Part shown: positions 28,956 through 41,680 of the stretch, one piece after another
How positions within the stretch are numbered: the first letter of the stretch is position 1
Layout of the letters: the number at the start of each line of letters is the position of its first letter
Assembly: GCA_003254905.1 (NCBI GenBank)
Contig: QANU01025917.1
Coordinates: forward strand, 124,001 to 188,000
Direction: 5' to 3'
Length of the DNA: 64,000 nucleotides
From: Nissolia schottii
Lineage: Eukaryota; Streptophyta; Magnoliopsida; Fabales; Fabaceae
The notes under the pieces: generated by a model
What the model was told of the DNA's origin: nothing
Seen by the model: the letters and a program-made list of their open reading frames with translations, nothing else
Databases searched by the model: none
Position numbers and translations under genes: made by a program

Positions 28956-31900
28956 CTAGATTTTGACGAATCGTGCTACATTGGCAAGAACTGTTCTCAA
29001 GCTTCGGATGCCGGCTCCAGATTTTGAGCTTACCATCATCTGCAATAGGCACACAGTACAACACAAAACATAATCCCAACAACAATATCAGGAAAAGGGA
29101 TAAAAACATGAAACAAATCTGCAGAAGGAAGTTTACCAGAGGCTGAACTACAGACTTGTTCTGCAGCAGGCTCTGTGAACAAGTACACAGAAACTTGTTA
29201 ATCTCCAAAAAATAAAAAAAAGAACATTAATTTTCAGACAAAAGGATAGTTTGGATGGCCAATATTCACCTCTTCAATTTGCATGGCGCGGCGTGCCACA
29301 TCAATTGGGAAAACTGTATCTGTCTTAGTTAATACTATCTGGTATTTAGTTTTTGATCTGCATATTGATATCAAATAAATGTAGGTATATGACACCCCAA
29401 TTTAGTTTATATGAACACAATATAAGCCACACTTCTATATGTAACTTGCCAAGGGAGAAAAGAAAGAAAGAAAGAACAAAGGTGCATGGTATCAAATTCA
29501 CATGTATGTTGTACCTTTCCATTAACTCCACTAGTTCATAATCTCTTGCCTTCATACCCCATTTTGTGTCAATCAAAAGGCATACTCGTTTGAGACCAAC
29601 CCTTGTGGAAACATACTCCTTCACCTACAATTAGAGGTTTTCCAGAAACACAATTGATCAGTGCTTAATATAACAAGGCAACTAAAAACATGACTTTAAT
29701 AATCTTCTATGAGCCTTTAACTGTAAAATTAGAAGCAGCATACAACTACAAGAAATCGAATTGCAGAACACAATTCAATTATAGTTTAGTGCACACAAAA
29801 ATCAGTGACATAAATACTTTTGACATGTCAATAAACGGCTCCAAAAGGTGGGACTTACTGTTTTTCTAGTCCAACAGTAATGAATTAAAAGGTTGTGCCA
29901 TTGCTAGTCAAAACTAATTTTATCATGCCAAGTGCCAAGTGCCAAGTGCCAAGTGCTATTTCAATATAACAAACTAGAGATTACACTTTGGAGGCTACAC
30001 AACATGAACATAGAGAAATTAAATACAATATGTGCACTTACAAGCTCCTCCCAAGCTTCTTTCACTTCTTCTTTTGCGTAGGCAAATCCATATCCTGGCA
30101 AATCGACCAAACAAAGCTTTGTTCCCAGCTGGAAGAAGTTAATTGTCTGCAGAGAATTCATCATTTGTTACAAAAGTCATTCCATCGTTCAACAACACTA
30201 ATCTTCTGAGTATCCTCATATGTGATAACTATTGAGAACATAAGGGATACCTGTGTAAGGCCAGGCTTGTCTGACGTCCGTACAACCCCCCATTGTCTAG
30301 TGAGCGCATTAAGAAGCGATGACTTCCCAACATTTGACCTTCCTGATAGCCAGAAGGCGCAGAACACAATCAGCAAAATATCACTTTATGTTTCTCCTAG
30401 CAACTACATTACATCTAACACTGGATTCTTTGTTGTACCCAGATTTCTTCACTTGATCAGATCCCTTAAAGTAACCCAATACAGAAACACCCCTAACTTC
30501 TGCTGCTAAAGGTTTACTTGAATTCCAGTCAGTTAATAAAGCTACCGAGTATAGGTTCGATTCATAGCCCTAGAAATCCATCCTTATAACTTAATGTAGC
30601 TTATACATATATTCTGCACCACAATGACTTCATGCAACTAGAAAAAGAAAATCTAGGGGTTTTGGAGGATCAGATGTATGCGGCCCCATCATTATTGCAT
30701 GACCACCCGACCACAATGCAGCAACTTCATTATTGCAGCAAGACAACAACAATATTCAAAGTAATTATAGCTATACCATTGTTTTTGGATAATGAAAGAA
30801 GAATTCTATACATATATTGATAGCAACTGATACCAACAAACAAAAAAATAAGATGAACAGACAAAAATACTGTAACAGTATGTGGATTTTTATTTCTGTA
30901 AATATGGCTCAATTAGGTATCAGTGTGATAGCTAACCAAGCTTGAAAGAATGCAAAAAAATACAGAAATAACAGAAAGGAAAGCTGCAGGAACATAAAGA
31001 TAGGGATGGCTCTTCGAGAGGCCAAGACTCTCCCTCAAATCCTCACCAATTTTCCGACAATGGTCATACTTTCCGCATCAGTTTATAATCCCCCACCTGA
31101 TATGATTTTCCCTCCCTTGTTGATTGCCTGTTACACAATTTCCTCCCTTGCTGATAGAATTTTGGGCCTCAACTTTTTCCTCCCTCTCTCAAAATACCTT
31201 AGTGAAGTCCTGAGCCTTCTTGGGTCTAGGTGGCGTCTCATGTCTAACACATTATCATTCCTATTGTTATAATTATTGCTTGATAATAAGTAAATCAAAT
31301 GAAGTTATAACCATCAAGTTTTGCATAGCAGATACAGAATAGCTAAGCTAAAACAGGTAATCAAACCAGAAATATGATAAAAATGATCAAATATCACACC
31401 TTGACCAATTGAATGCAACAATGACATAATGTAATTAAAGTAAACCAAGAAAACAATGGAACAAATAAATAGAGATGAAATGAAGTGGCTTAAAATCCTA
31501 CCCGCAAATGCAATCTCAGGAAGATTAGGAGGTGGAAATGATGACGAGGCCTTTGCAGCAGCAAAAAATTCCAATTTATTCCTAAAAGCCTGTCTCGGGT
31601 AATCAGCACATAATATCAACATTAACAGAGGAGAATCAACAATACTTATAATGAATCATAGCATTGCTTATTCTAAAAGTATATTCTATTGTTTTGAATG
31701 CATTAAACAGGCACATACGGTTTCTTCAATTCTCTCTCTTTCTGAACTGCTGGAAAAGGGAATATTGTCTAAAGGTGCAGAAAGATCTATGTTGTAGCCT
31801 GCCCTTTTCAAGTCGATCGTGCGTCTCCTGCCCAAAAGCTGCAAATAATAATCATAGTTCAAAAAATCAAAATACTGTCATGGTAATAATAAACAACATA

Positions 31901-33549
31901 ATCGGCACAATGATGTCTTTGTTCATACAAATTACATTGTTTTCCACAAACGAAAGTATTGCAGGGCTAGGCTGTATTGCACGGAACTGGGCATTCTTGG
32001 ACATTTGAGGCTCTTTCTCACACTCCTTTTTCTTCTCTTCTTTGCTACCTGAAATTAACTTAGGGTATCAAAGGGGAAGTCCTCAAGACACTAGGGTAAA
32101 CTGTAAAAAGCATCACATTCGAGATGAGCAACAAGCAATCAAGCTACCAATGTGTATACACAGAATAAAATTAGAGAAAAATAGTCTGCACTATAAAACA
32201 TTAATGTTAAAGGAAGGACAATTATCCGGTGTTTCTTTCGCTTAAATGAGCAACTCATTCTTCTTGTGCATCCTCTGTTAGCTTCCAAATTGAAAATAAA
32301 GAATTATAGACAGTATGCATGAAGCAAATGTTAAGCACGCACGCGCACGCACACACGCGCGCACACCCACACACACGCGCACACGCGCAAACCCTTTCTT
32401 AATAAATGTAATCCATTATTCTCAGTACAGCTCTAAAGCACAGCTTGCAGCTACCATGACTTGCACATCATAGTTCACAGATAAGGGTATGCAATTACTA
32501 ATATTATTTAATTACTTGGAATTAAAACATATACTAATTACCATCCACAAAAACATATAATCATTATCAATTTTTTTGCAGTCACCAGTTTGTTATCCGA
32601 ATACATTTTAGAGACCCTAAGGAAAATATTAGCATCAAAGCAAAAAAAAAAGTAGAACGGTCAAACAGCATCTATGATTATGCAAAGAGAGGACAAAAAG
32701 TTACTTACCATCAATACCAATGTCATCATCTAGTCTCTTGTTTGAGATATCATGCGGGTCAATTTTGATCTCCCATTTCTTCTTCTTCTTCTTTGGCTGA
32801 TCATCTATCATCTCAGCATCATCATCCAACCCTGCTTGATCTTGGGCTCTTTTCTTGCCAGAACTTGAAGTATATACAACTGTTTGGCTTTTCCCCTTGC
32901 CAAACTCAGATTTCTTTTCTCGATTGTTCTTCACTAAACCGCTACGACCATCATCCTCTTTTGCCATGGCTTTCACTTTACCAGTAGCCAACACAACCTT
33001 CTCCTTCCTATCCTTCATTTCTCGACTCAAACGCTTGGCTGCAGAACCAGCATCCCTTGATTTACTGCAAACCCACATTGTGCGCTGACTTGTTTTCCCT
33101 TCAAAGATTCCATCTTTCACCCTCTTCCCCTCTTTCTTCAGAAAAGCTTCCATCTTGGAATTCAATTCAGCAATTTCATCTTTCACCCTCTTCTCCCCTT
33201 TCTTTGAAAAATCTTTCTTCTTTGAAACTCCTTCGCCATTCCGAAACTTCCCATTTTCAACCATTCCCTCCTTATCCTTAGCATACACTCTCTTCTTCCT
33301 CCCAGATGAATCCAAAGTTCTAGACTTTCCTCTCTCACCACCAAACCCTCTTCCGCTCCCTCCTTCTTCACTTGTTCTCACTCCTTTCAATTTCACCCTT
33401 TTCTTCAAATTCCCATTTGACCCATCGTTTCCATTTTCTCCTTCAAAAGAATCCTCACCCTTCCTAATTCTCCTAGTGTTCCTAGAATTGCTCACTGCAA
33501 GTTTGGCCTTCTTCTTCAGCTTAAGCCTTAAGCTTCCCTCAGTAGACAT
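28956..33549 (-). CDS. EngB/YihA-type GTPase with long Lys-rich N-terminal extension
   Basis: Ten exons: 33549-32709, 32048-31936, 31838-31719, 31589-31502, 30342-30251, 30146-30042, 29624-29515, 29357-29270, 29172-29137 and 29039-28956. They total 1677 nt and 558 aa, with every junction GT-AG and in phase. EngB GTPases act in late assembly of the large ribosomal subunit in bacteria; plant members serve organelles or are uncharacterised. All G motifs are visible: GRSNVGKSS (388-396), DKPGLTQT, DLPGYG (433-438), TKTD (500-503) and VSSKSGAG near 534. Exon 1 alone encodes about 280 residues that are Lys/Arg-rich and low in complexity (for example [13 protein letters not shown] near its end), unlike bacterial EngB at about 200 aa. 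It lacks an obvious organelle transit peptide and looks more like a nuclear or nucleolar sequence, an inference only. Exon 9 is a 36-nt micro-exon. Start: first Met of the long open frame ([16 protein letters not shown]). Confidence 0.93.
29925..29957. repeat. Four-copy 7-bp tandem repeat (AAGTGCC)n
   Basis: The unit CCAAGTG is repeated head to tail in intron 6 of the EngB gene. Confidence 0.85.
32335..32391. repeat. Alternating purine-pyrimidine (CA/CG)n tract
   Basis: An interrupted run of GCACGCAC / CACACGCGC units lies in intron 1 of the EngB gene. Strict purine-pyrimidine alternation with CG steps is the sequence class most able to form left-handed Z-DNA. Confidence 0.9.
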
Positions 33550-34477
33550 TCTACCACCAAATGTAACAGACTCTTTCTACACTCGCAGAACAATAATCAC
33601 AGCATTCTTAAAACTTCATAGAAGCAAAAAAAACAAACACCTCGCGGGTGTGGTCTTCATGCACCAAAGCAAGTAAAAAGGTTGGTATAGCTAGCTACCT
33701 TGGACAGTTCTAAAATAAAAAGAAGGTTCTAGAAGAAGAAGGAGGAGGAGGAATAGCAACTTGACCTCGTCACAGAACTTTTTCAGTGAATTTTTTTGCC
33801 TGAAAGAGGAGGTTCCTGGTTGTTGTGGTGGAGGCAGCGATCCTCGTGTGAAGGAAAGAGTGTATTATGGTGGTTTTTTTTTTTTTATGGACATAAATGG
33901 TCCTTTACAAAAATCAAAACTATGGCACAACCAAAACCAAAGAAATCATTAATAGCACTACCAAAATGTGCTGGGCCCAAATAGCGCCACCAAGATGTAT
34001 TGGGCCTTTCTAGATTAGGCCAGCCCACAACGTGAAAGTCATTTTATTCCAAACATTTTAGTGTAGAGTACTACTAAATGCCCCGAAGCAGTTTTGGGAA
34101 GATACATATTACAAGGAAGAATATCCCATCAAAGTGAGTCCATAATATACGGAGAGAGAGAAAATAAAATTGCTTTGGGTTGAAACGTAAAGGAGCATTA
34201 TTGTCTAATAAATTTCGCATGTCGTTTCAGGCTGAAACTGTTAGGCCATTAAACACATTTCCTTTAGTAAAACACCGAAAAACCTAATCAATCCAAACAT
34301 TTTAGTAAAACACTGAAAAACCTAACCAATCCAAATCAATTTTAATTGGCTCGATTTGGTTTAGTTCAATTTTTCAATAATAATTAAACTGAAACAAATC
34401 AAACATGAAAAAAAAATATTTTTTGGATTGGTTGGTTTTTTATCTCAAAATTGAGTCAAATCGAATGGTGAATACCC
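33550..34477. other. EngB upstream region, no further gene
   Basis: Contains the presumed promoter and 5' UTR of the minus-strand EngB gene. From about 34200 it holds a degenerate repeat built of CCGAAAAACC.AATCCAAA units and their reverse complement (GGTTTAGTTCAATTTTT). Open frames here are short and unsupported. Confidence 0.45.
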
Positions 34478-34480
34478 TTA

Positions 34481-35552
34481 TGCCCTATTTGGTATATCAT
34501 ATAGGATAAAGTCGAATAATATTATACTTGATAGTATAAGGTCGGATAATATAATATAAGCAATGCACAATATAAATTTTTACACTATATAATGTTTGGC
34601 GCATAACGTATGTGCCTTGTAACCTGTTCAATATTTGTTATCTTATCATATAAGTCCACATAGGATAAAATTAATTTTATGAAAAAATATATATGAATGC
34701 ACATAAATATATCAAGAATTAGTTTTTATGCAAAAGATGATAAAAATAATAATAATAATTTGACCCTATCATAGGCCATGGGTTTGGATGAGCCAAAGAT
34801 TGCAAGTTGCAACCTCATGGGAGCGGGAGGGTTGAGCTTGAGTGGAATTGAATTCGTGGAGATCACCATTCAGTTTCGACAATTCGACACCAAAGAGGTT
34901 GAGTAAGAGGTGTAGCAAATGGAGCTGGATAGGAGGGTCAAGGTCATGATCGAAGGTACAAGGGATAGAACTGGATTGGGAATTAAAGGCGATATCTGGT
35001 GAAGCCATGAAGGTGAAGTGATCTCACACATTGCAATATTGTAATTCAAATTGTGAACAAAATATTGCAAGAGTTTCAACTCTAATGTTTGCTTCCCATG
35101 GCGATGTCAGTGCCTAGTGGTATTCGTAGCTTTGCATTTGACTATGACTAAGTGATGCCTTTGGTGTTGTACGGCTTAGGACCTAACCACTCTCGTCGCA
35201 CAACAATCTGTGGGTCGAGGTGGCATTGAGTGGTGGTAGGCAGTGTGTGGAGGTGGCAGGGGACAGTGGGCGACGGTGGGCTGCGAACGGTGGTCAACAA
35301 TGGCTGGGGATGATGTGGTGAAGGTTGGGGATGAGATAACAGCATGAACATAACTAAGATTAATTTGATTTATACTATCAACTCTAATAAGTCCTATTAT
35401 GACATAATAACTTAATCCTATAATTGTAAGATAAAAATGGATAAAACCATATAACTCTATATTATTTTATATTATACCAAACATGTGATAAAAATCAAAT
35501 TCATAATATTAGTTAATACTATCATATCTTATGCAACATAACAAACGAGACC
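34481..35552. mobile_element. Probable non-autonomous PIF/Harbinger-like element, 1072 bp
   Basis: The left end TGCCCTATTTGGTATATCAT and the reverse of the right end GGTCTCGTTTGTTATGTTGC are weak inverted repeats. Trinucleotide TTA flanks both ends (34478-34480 and 35553-35555), the duplication expected for this superfamily. The central part (about 34780-35340) is GC-richer than its surroundings, with runs of GGTGG units, perhaps captured sequence. No transposase. The ends diverge enough that the boundaries are tentative. Confidence 0.45.
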
Positions 35553-36244
35553 TTAGATTTGAGCTCCATACTTAGTTTCCTTCGTCAACTTGTGCTAAAT
35601 CTACATTTTCTATTGGGTAAAATCCTTTTGATCTCGTATGGACGGTTTTGTTGTTTTTTTTTTGGACTACCATAAATGGAAAGTGTGTCCTATTTTAAAA
35701 ATTAGACAATTAAGATGTCAAAAATAGTAGAGCATATTGTTTAGCCCAAATTGAGTCATCAATTAAAGTTGTTGGGCTTAATAAATTATTTGTAAGTGGA
35801 TATGACATTATATAATTTTTTTGTGTATGAATTTTGCTATAATGAGAAAGCTTGTTTGATCAATTTGGTAACACAATGAGTGTCCTTTTTCGGAACTCAC
35901 TATCGCATTAGTGTGAGGAGATTACATTTTGTTGAAAGACGGGAATGAGGGAAACACACACACACAAACACACTATTGTCCATTTCAATTTGCTCTCTTC
36001 TCTTCCCCAACCACTTCCACTATCTAACTTGAATTCTTGAGCTTTCACTACAGGTAAGCTCTGTCTAGCAAGATCAGAAGAGGAGATAAGGAAGAAAGAT
36101 GACTTTGGATTGGAAGAGACAACTCCATGAACAAAATTTCCTCAATTGCTACGGGTAATATATGGAAATGGAGAATAAAATGATTAATTCAGAGATGCAT
36201 GTTGTAATTAGGGAATAATTCATTGTTGGTTTATGTTTTGAAAA

Positions 36245-36256
36245 TGGTATCAGAGC
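36245..36256 (+). other. LTR-retrotransposon primer-binding site, remnant element
   Basis: TGGTATCAGAGC is the classic 12-base site complementary to the 3' end of initiator tRNA-Met used by plant LTR retrotransposons. It implies an LTR immediately upstream (perhaps 35900-36244) and a leader downstream, but I cannot match a second LTR or find gag/pol, so this is a fragment. Confidence 0.6.
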
Positions 36257-38697
36257 TTCTTTGTCCTCTAATTATGACTGTTTTTTGAGTTTGTTGCGAT
36301 TGTGGTTGTTGGTAAAATATTGAAAAATCGGACATGCATGCAACTACATGAACAACGATTTTGAAAATCCAAAACTTTCATGCATGGCCAATTTTCAATC
36401 TCTTACCTTAGGGCTATTATAGAGTCTTTCAAGATGAATCTAACGAGTGTGAAATGGTGGTTTTTCATTGAGAAAATTGAGAGAAAACATAGAGAATAGT
36501 GTGAGAATCATGGTGTTTTCTTTGAACAAATCCGACCTCATTTCTCAACAGTTTTTGAAATAATTGCATGGGTCTTGTAGAGCTCTTCGCAAGAATCACA
36601 TGATTTGGTGGTTTGTAGAGCGAGAAATCGCTCTTGACTCATTCGGGTTTCTTAGCAGGTTCGCATGCCCTACCCGGCTACAAATGCAAGTTGTAGGGGT
36701 GATGAATAATACCCCATGCATGAGGACCACTCACGGGCCTAGTGCGTAAGGGCACATGTAGGGCCATCCCTAGGCCAAAGTTTGTGTATGTGAGGTTCAA
36801 AATTTTCCTCTTCATCTTTTTCATTCTATTTTCGCCTCATTCTTTGTTTTTTTTTAGTGAAAAGTTTGTCTATCTACTTAAAAATATTTGTGCAAGAGTG
36901 AGTCTACGCGCTTACAATGTGAGTAGGAAGCAAGAAAGAATGTGACAATTACTTTTCATTATTTATCACAAATTCAGTTTGATTTGGTTCGTAGTTGAAA
37001 AAGTTGATGCATCTATGTAAAAAATTTTGTGTATGTATTAAAAAGTTTGTACACACAGTTGTCACAATATATACTATTCATACACGTACAAGTTGTACAA
37101 TGACAAAAAAAAATGTGATGCACACGTAACATTACTTAATGTATAAAATAGTTATTTTTGGTCAATGGCTTCTTTTGTATTCAAGAAACCCAAGTTTTAC
37201 ATGGGTATATATCTCTTCATCCTACATTATGAGAAACCATACATTAGAATAGACGTTATATCTTAACTCAACATCTTAAGCCTTAAACTCTTTTTTTTAT
37301 CATGATGGTTAAAAGTCACCAAAGGGAAAACGATCAAAGATCCAAAGAAACAAGTGGACGAAGGCCAAAGTATAAGGCCACGATATGAAACAAAACGAAA
37401 ATAAAACTAATATACAACCAGCAAACACACCAATAACAAGGCAGAAAACATGTCACATATGATTGACATAGTTGATAACGAAACGGCTCATATCTCAAAA
37501 GAATGTGAGTTTAATTTTCATTGTCGATCTGAGAATTACTTTGGTGGATAATCTATAAGTAACTTTATAAGCGTTCAAACTTCAAACTATCTAGAAACAT
37601 GCTTTAACCTTAGTAAGATGATCGATATCAAATTCACCTAAACTTTCTAGTAAATGAAATAAAATTAAAAGAACAAAAAAACAAGATAGAAACATAAACA
37701 ACACCATAAAATAGCATGAAAACCACCAAATGGACAAGAAAGTAGCAAGAAAACAAGGACAACAAAAACATCACCAAATCTGTCGACACAACAGCAAGAA
37801 GGCAGAACTGAAATAGAACCAACAACAACAACAGAGAAACATTCTAATGAAACTGCAACTCAAAGATTTAGTACATGCATTCTTTTGCGAAATAACATTC
37901 TAATCTCCAATATTTGTTGTTCTTCATATATTATTTACCCATCATACTTATAACCTAAAAAGGAAAACCCAAAAGGCTAAAGTTGCTAATATATACAAAC
38001 AACAAAAACAAATGTGGGGCTAAAGAGGAAATTTAGTGCTTAAAACCCCCCACCCCACCTGAAGAATACAACGTTTGACCACACTCCCTTTTTATTTTTT
38101 ATTATGTACAAAATAACAAAAACAAGACGATGAACCCCAAATCATATAATCAATTGTTGGGAGTACTACCTTCAAAATGTAATCCATCTTTTTCACCTCC
38201 CCCCAATAAGTTTTGTCCTGTCAAATTTTTTCTAAGAGGTTTTAATATAACAATATCACTTCATCTTGAGCATCGAAGAGTCTCTATAGCATGTTTTCTA
38301 TACTCTTATTTGCCTCTTTTTGAGTTTAAATCGTCATCAATACAATGGATAATTCAAAATCTCTAACCAAACTATAGAGAAATTCTTAGATACACCTTAT
38401 GAACAATGATATGTTGGATCAAAGTGTAAATTAATGGTGAATCATACCTTAAAATGTCACTTTATTATGCAATCAATTCACATAACTTTCTGTCACGTCC
38501 TTGTGTGCCAATCAAACAGACCCCACCACCAATCTCCCTTTTTTTTTTGTTACTTCAATTTTTATCTTTTTACAATTCCACTTGTTAATTTCAATTTTCA
38601 TAATTTTCTCAACATTAACCCATTTTTTTTTATTTGGTTTGCAGGAAGAAAAAACAATGAAGAAATTGTTCGGGTTACTTCGGTCCACAACAACCAG
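36257..38697. other. Retroelement leader remnant and intergenic sequence
   Basis: No protein family recognised. The first 600 bases may be an untranslated LTR-element leader. The rest is AT-rich. The last few hundred bases are the probable 3' UTR of the CIPK11-like gene. Confidence 0.4.
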
Positions 38698-41680
38698 TTA
38701 TCCCGATTCTCCACTACTCAACGACGTCGTTGCAACTTCAGAACCCAAACCGCATCTTAACAGCAGCAGCTTAGGCTTAAGCTTGTTCTCCCACAACTCC
38801 CTAAACGCCACGTCACCGCCACCCCTCCTTCTCCTCCTCCTCACCTTAACCAAAACCATCTCCGCCGGTAGCCGGTAAACCTCCACCCCAATCCCAAAAT
38901 CCCCTTCCCGCCCCTCCAGCTCCACCCCGCCCTCCTTCTTCCACCTCACCACCATCCCCTCCCCAACCCCAACCTCCTCCGCCGCCTCCACCGCCTCCTC
39001 CTGTAACCCCTTCACCACCACCCACTCCCCATCGCCGCCATCAGAAAAGAAGCCCGACAAGTCCAAACCCGAGGAAAACGATATAATATCAAACGCATTC
39101 AATTCCACCACCTTCTCCGACCCATCCCCGTCCACGAACCCATAATCCTTGTGAAACCCAATGTCTTTGTATCCCTTCCTGAACCACGGGTCCTGGGTCA
39201 TACCATCGACGGTGATCCGGGTCTCCGGGTTGGTGTCTAGAAGCTTCGAGAGGAATATTCGGAGCTCCGGTGACATCCACCTGGGACACCGGAACTCCCC
39301 TTTGTAGATCTTTCGGTACATGACCATCAGGTTGGAGTCGTTGAAGGGAAGGTAACCCGCGGTGAGGACGAACAAGATGACGCCGCACGACCACACGTCC
39401 GCCTTCGCGCCGTCGTAGCCACGCTTTGCCAGAATCTCCGGCGCCACGTAAGCAGGGGTCCCACACAGCGTGTGTAGCAACCCGTCGTCGTGTATCTGCA
39501 ACATGTTTAGCAACCAATTAAGTTTACAAAATATATATTTTGAAAAAAAAAATGGTTCTCAAACACGCCTGGATAAATAGCTATGATCAATTTTATAATT
39601 ATATTCAAATTTTATTATCATTTTATGATATAATTATATTCAATTCTATCATTATATGATTTAATATGATAAATTAATATTTTTTAATATATATTTGTAG
39701 AGAGGTGCATGAAGGTCGACAAATCTCTAAACCTCTACGAGCTTTTAATAAAAAGTTTATTACGATTGTATACAACATGAAGTGATAATAAAATTTGATG
39801 AATTTTATTGTAAAAATTATAAAAAAAATAGATAAATTAAGTAAATATTTACTCAATATGGGTATTTAAGCAACAAAAACATATTGAAAATCTATTTTTT
39901 TATGGGATAGAAAAATATTGATAATCTAGATAAAATATAAAATAAATAATTACAATAGTTAAAAAAATCATAATAATTGATACTTAAATTTTGTAAAATA
40001 TATGTATTGTCATAGTGTAAATGTGCATTAAACTGTTATAATTGTTGAACAATCATAATTATTACTAGTAAACGACGGAAACAGTGGATAAAGAAATATA
40101 TGTTATTATTTTTTTAATAATAATGACACTTGAATATATAAAAAATAAAGTTAAGAACAATTATAGAAAGATAAATTAGTGATAAAAAAAGGATTTATTT
40201 TTTCTATTTTCTTTATCTATTACTATAGATATTTTAATAAAATTAAACTTTAGACTAAAAAAGTAGTAGGAGAGAGAGAAACCGTATAAAAGAGAAACGT
40301 GACTTTCTCAACACTATTTGGAAAAGTCCCAATAATATTTTTCTTTCATAAAAATACAAATCGGTGGGAGGCAATTTATTTTTTTCATTAGTAATTATAA
40401 TTGTGCATTTAATATTTAATATTTAATATTTAAAAGAAGAAAAAAAATACAATCAGAAAAGGAAATTTTTTATTTCATTTAAAAAAGTTTACTTAGAAAG
40501 ATTTTGATTATACTTTATTACGTATGTTATAAACTAAAATGTACAACTATAAATGGTTGAGCAATTGTAGTCGTTAAAGAAAATTAAAATTTAAAATTCT
40601 GTAAAAGGTAAAGATAACCTTCCAAATGTGCATAATGACTTCTTTGGAATTTCGCATAAACGAGTATACAATTTAATCTTTTAACATATCAACCGACAAA
40701 TTTAGATTAATCCTCTCATCATTAATGTTTTAATTATTTACGTCATGTATGAGTTTTATATTTTTAATAAATAATAAAAAATTAAACATAATCTTATTTT
40801 ATAAAAAAAAATGACATTAAAAGATTTATTCTATTATCTTTCTTTCAATAGTACAATTTTCTATGCAGTAGAGTAGAATAGTCTTAAACTTGTTGACCAT
40901 TCTTAACAGCAACCTAAATAAAAAAAAGAGTAGTGTTATATAAATTTGTAAGACACTGCGCTAACTTATGACAAACTTAGTGTTCGTGAAAAGCAGATTA
41001 AATTAGTCTCTCCACGCGCCTAACTTGACAATACCAAATGACCAATAAATATATTCAATAACGCAGAACTAACACGACTGATAGCGACAAGTGCAGAGGC
41101 TAAAGAGCAAAGTTTATTCTAATCAAAAAGGGGTTTTGTAGAACTATTTTTTAATCAATTAAATCTTATTAAAATACACCAACTCAAAAACACGCACCTG
41201 ATCCCTCACCGCGCTCAACCCAAAATCCGTAACCTTGAGATCCCCGTTTTCATCAACCAACAGATTCTCCGGCTTCAAGTCCCTATGGAACACCCCGCGC
41301 GCGTGGCAGTATCCGACGGCCGAGATCAACTGGTGGAAGTACCGACGGCTGAGGTCCTCCGAGAATCTCCCCTTCGAAACCCTCGCGAAGAGCTCCCCGC
41401 CCTTCGCGAATTCCAAGACTACGAAGATCTTCGTCTTCGTCGCGAGGACCTCGAGGAGCCGCACGATGTGCGGGTGGTGGAGCCCACTCATGATCGAGAT
41501 CTCGCGCTTCACGTTCCCGGCTAGTCCGTTTCCCAGTAGCTGCTTCTTGCTTATGACCTTGATCGCCACGCTCTGCCCACTCTCGAGGTCCCGCGCGTGG
41601 TACACCTTCGCGAACGCGCCGCAGCCCAGGAGGCGCCCCAGGTCGTATTTTCCGAACAGGGCGGATTGCTCCGTCGGCAT
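38698..41680 (-). CDS. CBL-interacting protein kinase, CIPK11-like, with one intron in the activation loop
   Basis: Exons 41680-41198 and 39495-38698 join in phase (426 aa). Intron boundaries are CAG|GTGCGT and TTGCAG|ATAC. The kinase domain has GCGAFAKV at 19-26, K41, HRD at 132-134, DFG at 152-154, then [18 protein letters not shown]. The CBL-binding NAF motif is at 294-296 ([19 protein letters not shown]). The [17 protein letters not shown] start and the [23 protein letters not shown] block point to the CIPK11 group. The intron (39496-41197) falls exactly between DFG and APE, although CIPK11-type genes in Arabidopsis are intronless as I recall. The C-terminal phosphatase-interaction region is hard to recognise: the usual basic-Phe-rich start after the NAF motif is replaced by [14 protein letters not shown]. 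The coding exons are strikingly GC-rich compared with their AT-rich intron and flanks. Catalytic residues are intact, so the kinase is probably active. Confidence 0.93.
39496..41197 (-). other. AT-rich intron of the CIPK11-like gene
   Basis: A 1.7-kb intron with no embedded gene that I can recognise and no clear terminal repeats that would mark it as an inserted transposon. The base composition contrasts sharply with both flanking exons. Confidence 0.85.

Noticed and set aside
31006..31272. 88-codon plus-strand frame in EngB intron 4
   Set aside because: No recognised family; GC-richer than its surroundings and possibly repeat-derived, but nothing to support a gene.
33155..33676. 173-codon plus-strand frame rich in Phe, Ser and Pro
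   Set aside because: Antisense of the Lys-rich EngB exon 1; composition fully explained by that.
39089..39517. 142-codon minus-strand frame
   Set aside because: Overlaps the CIPK11-like exon 2 in another frame; its Arg/Gly-rich content is the out-of-frame reading of GC-rich kinase sequence.
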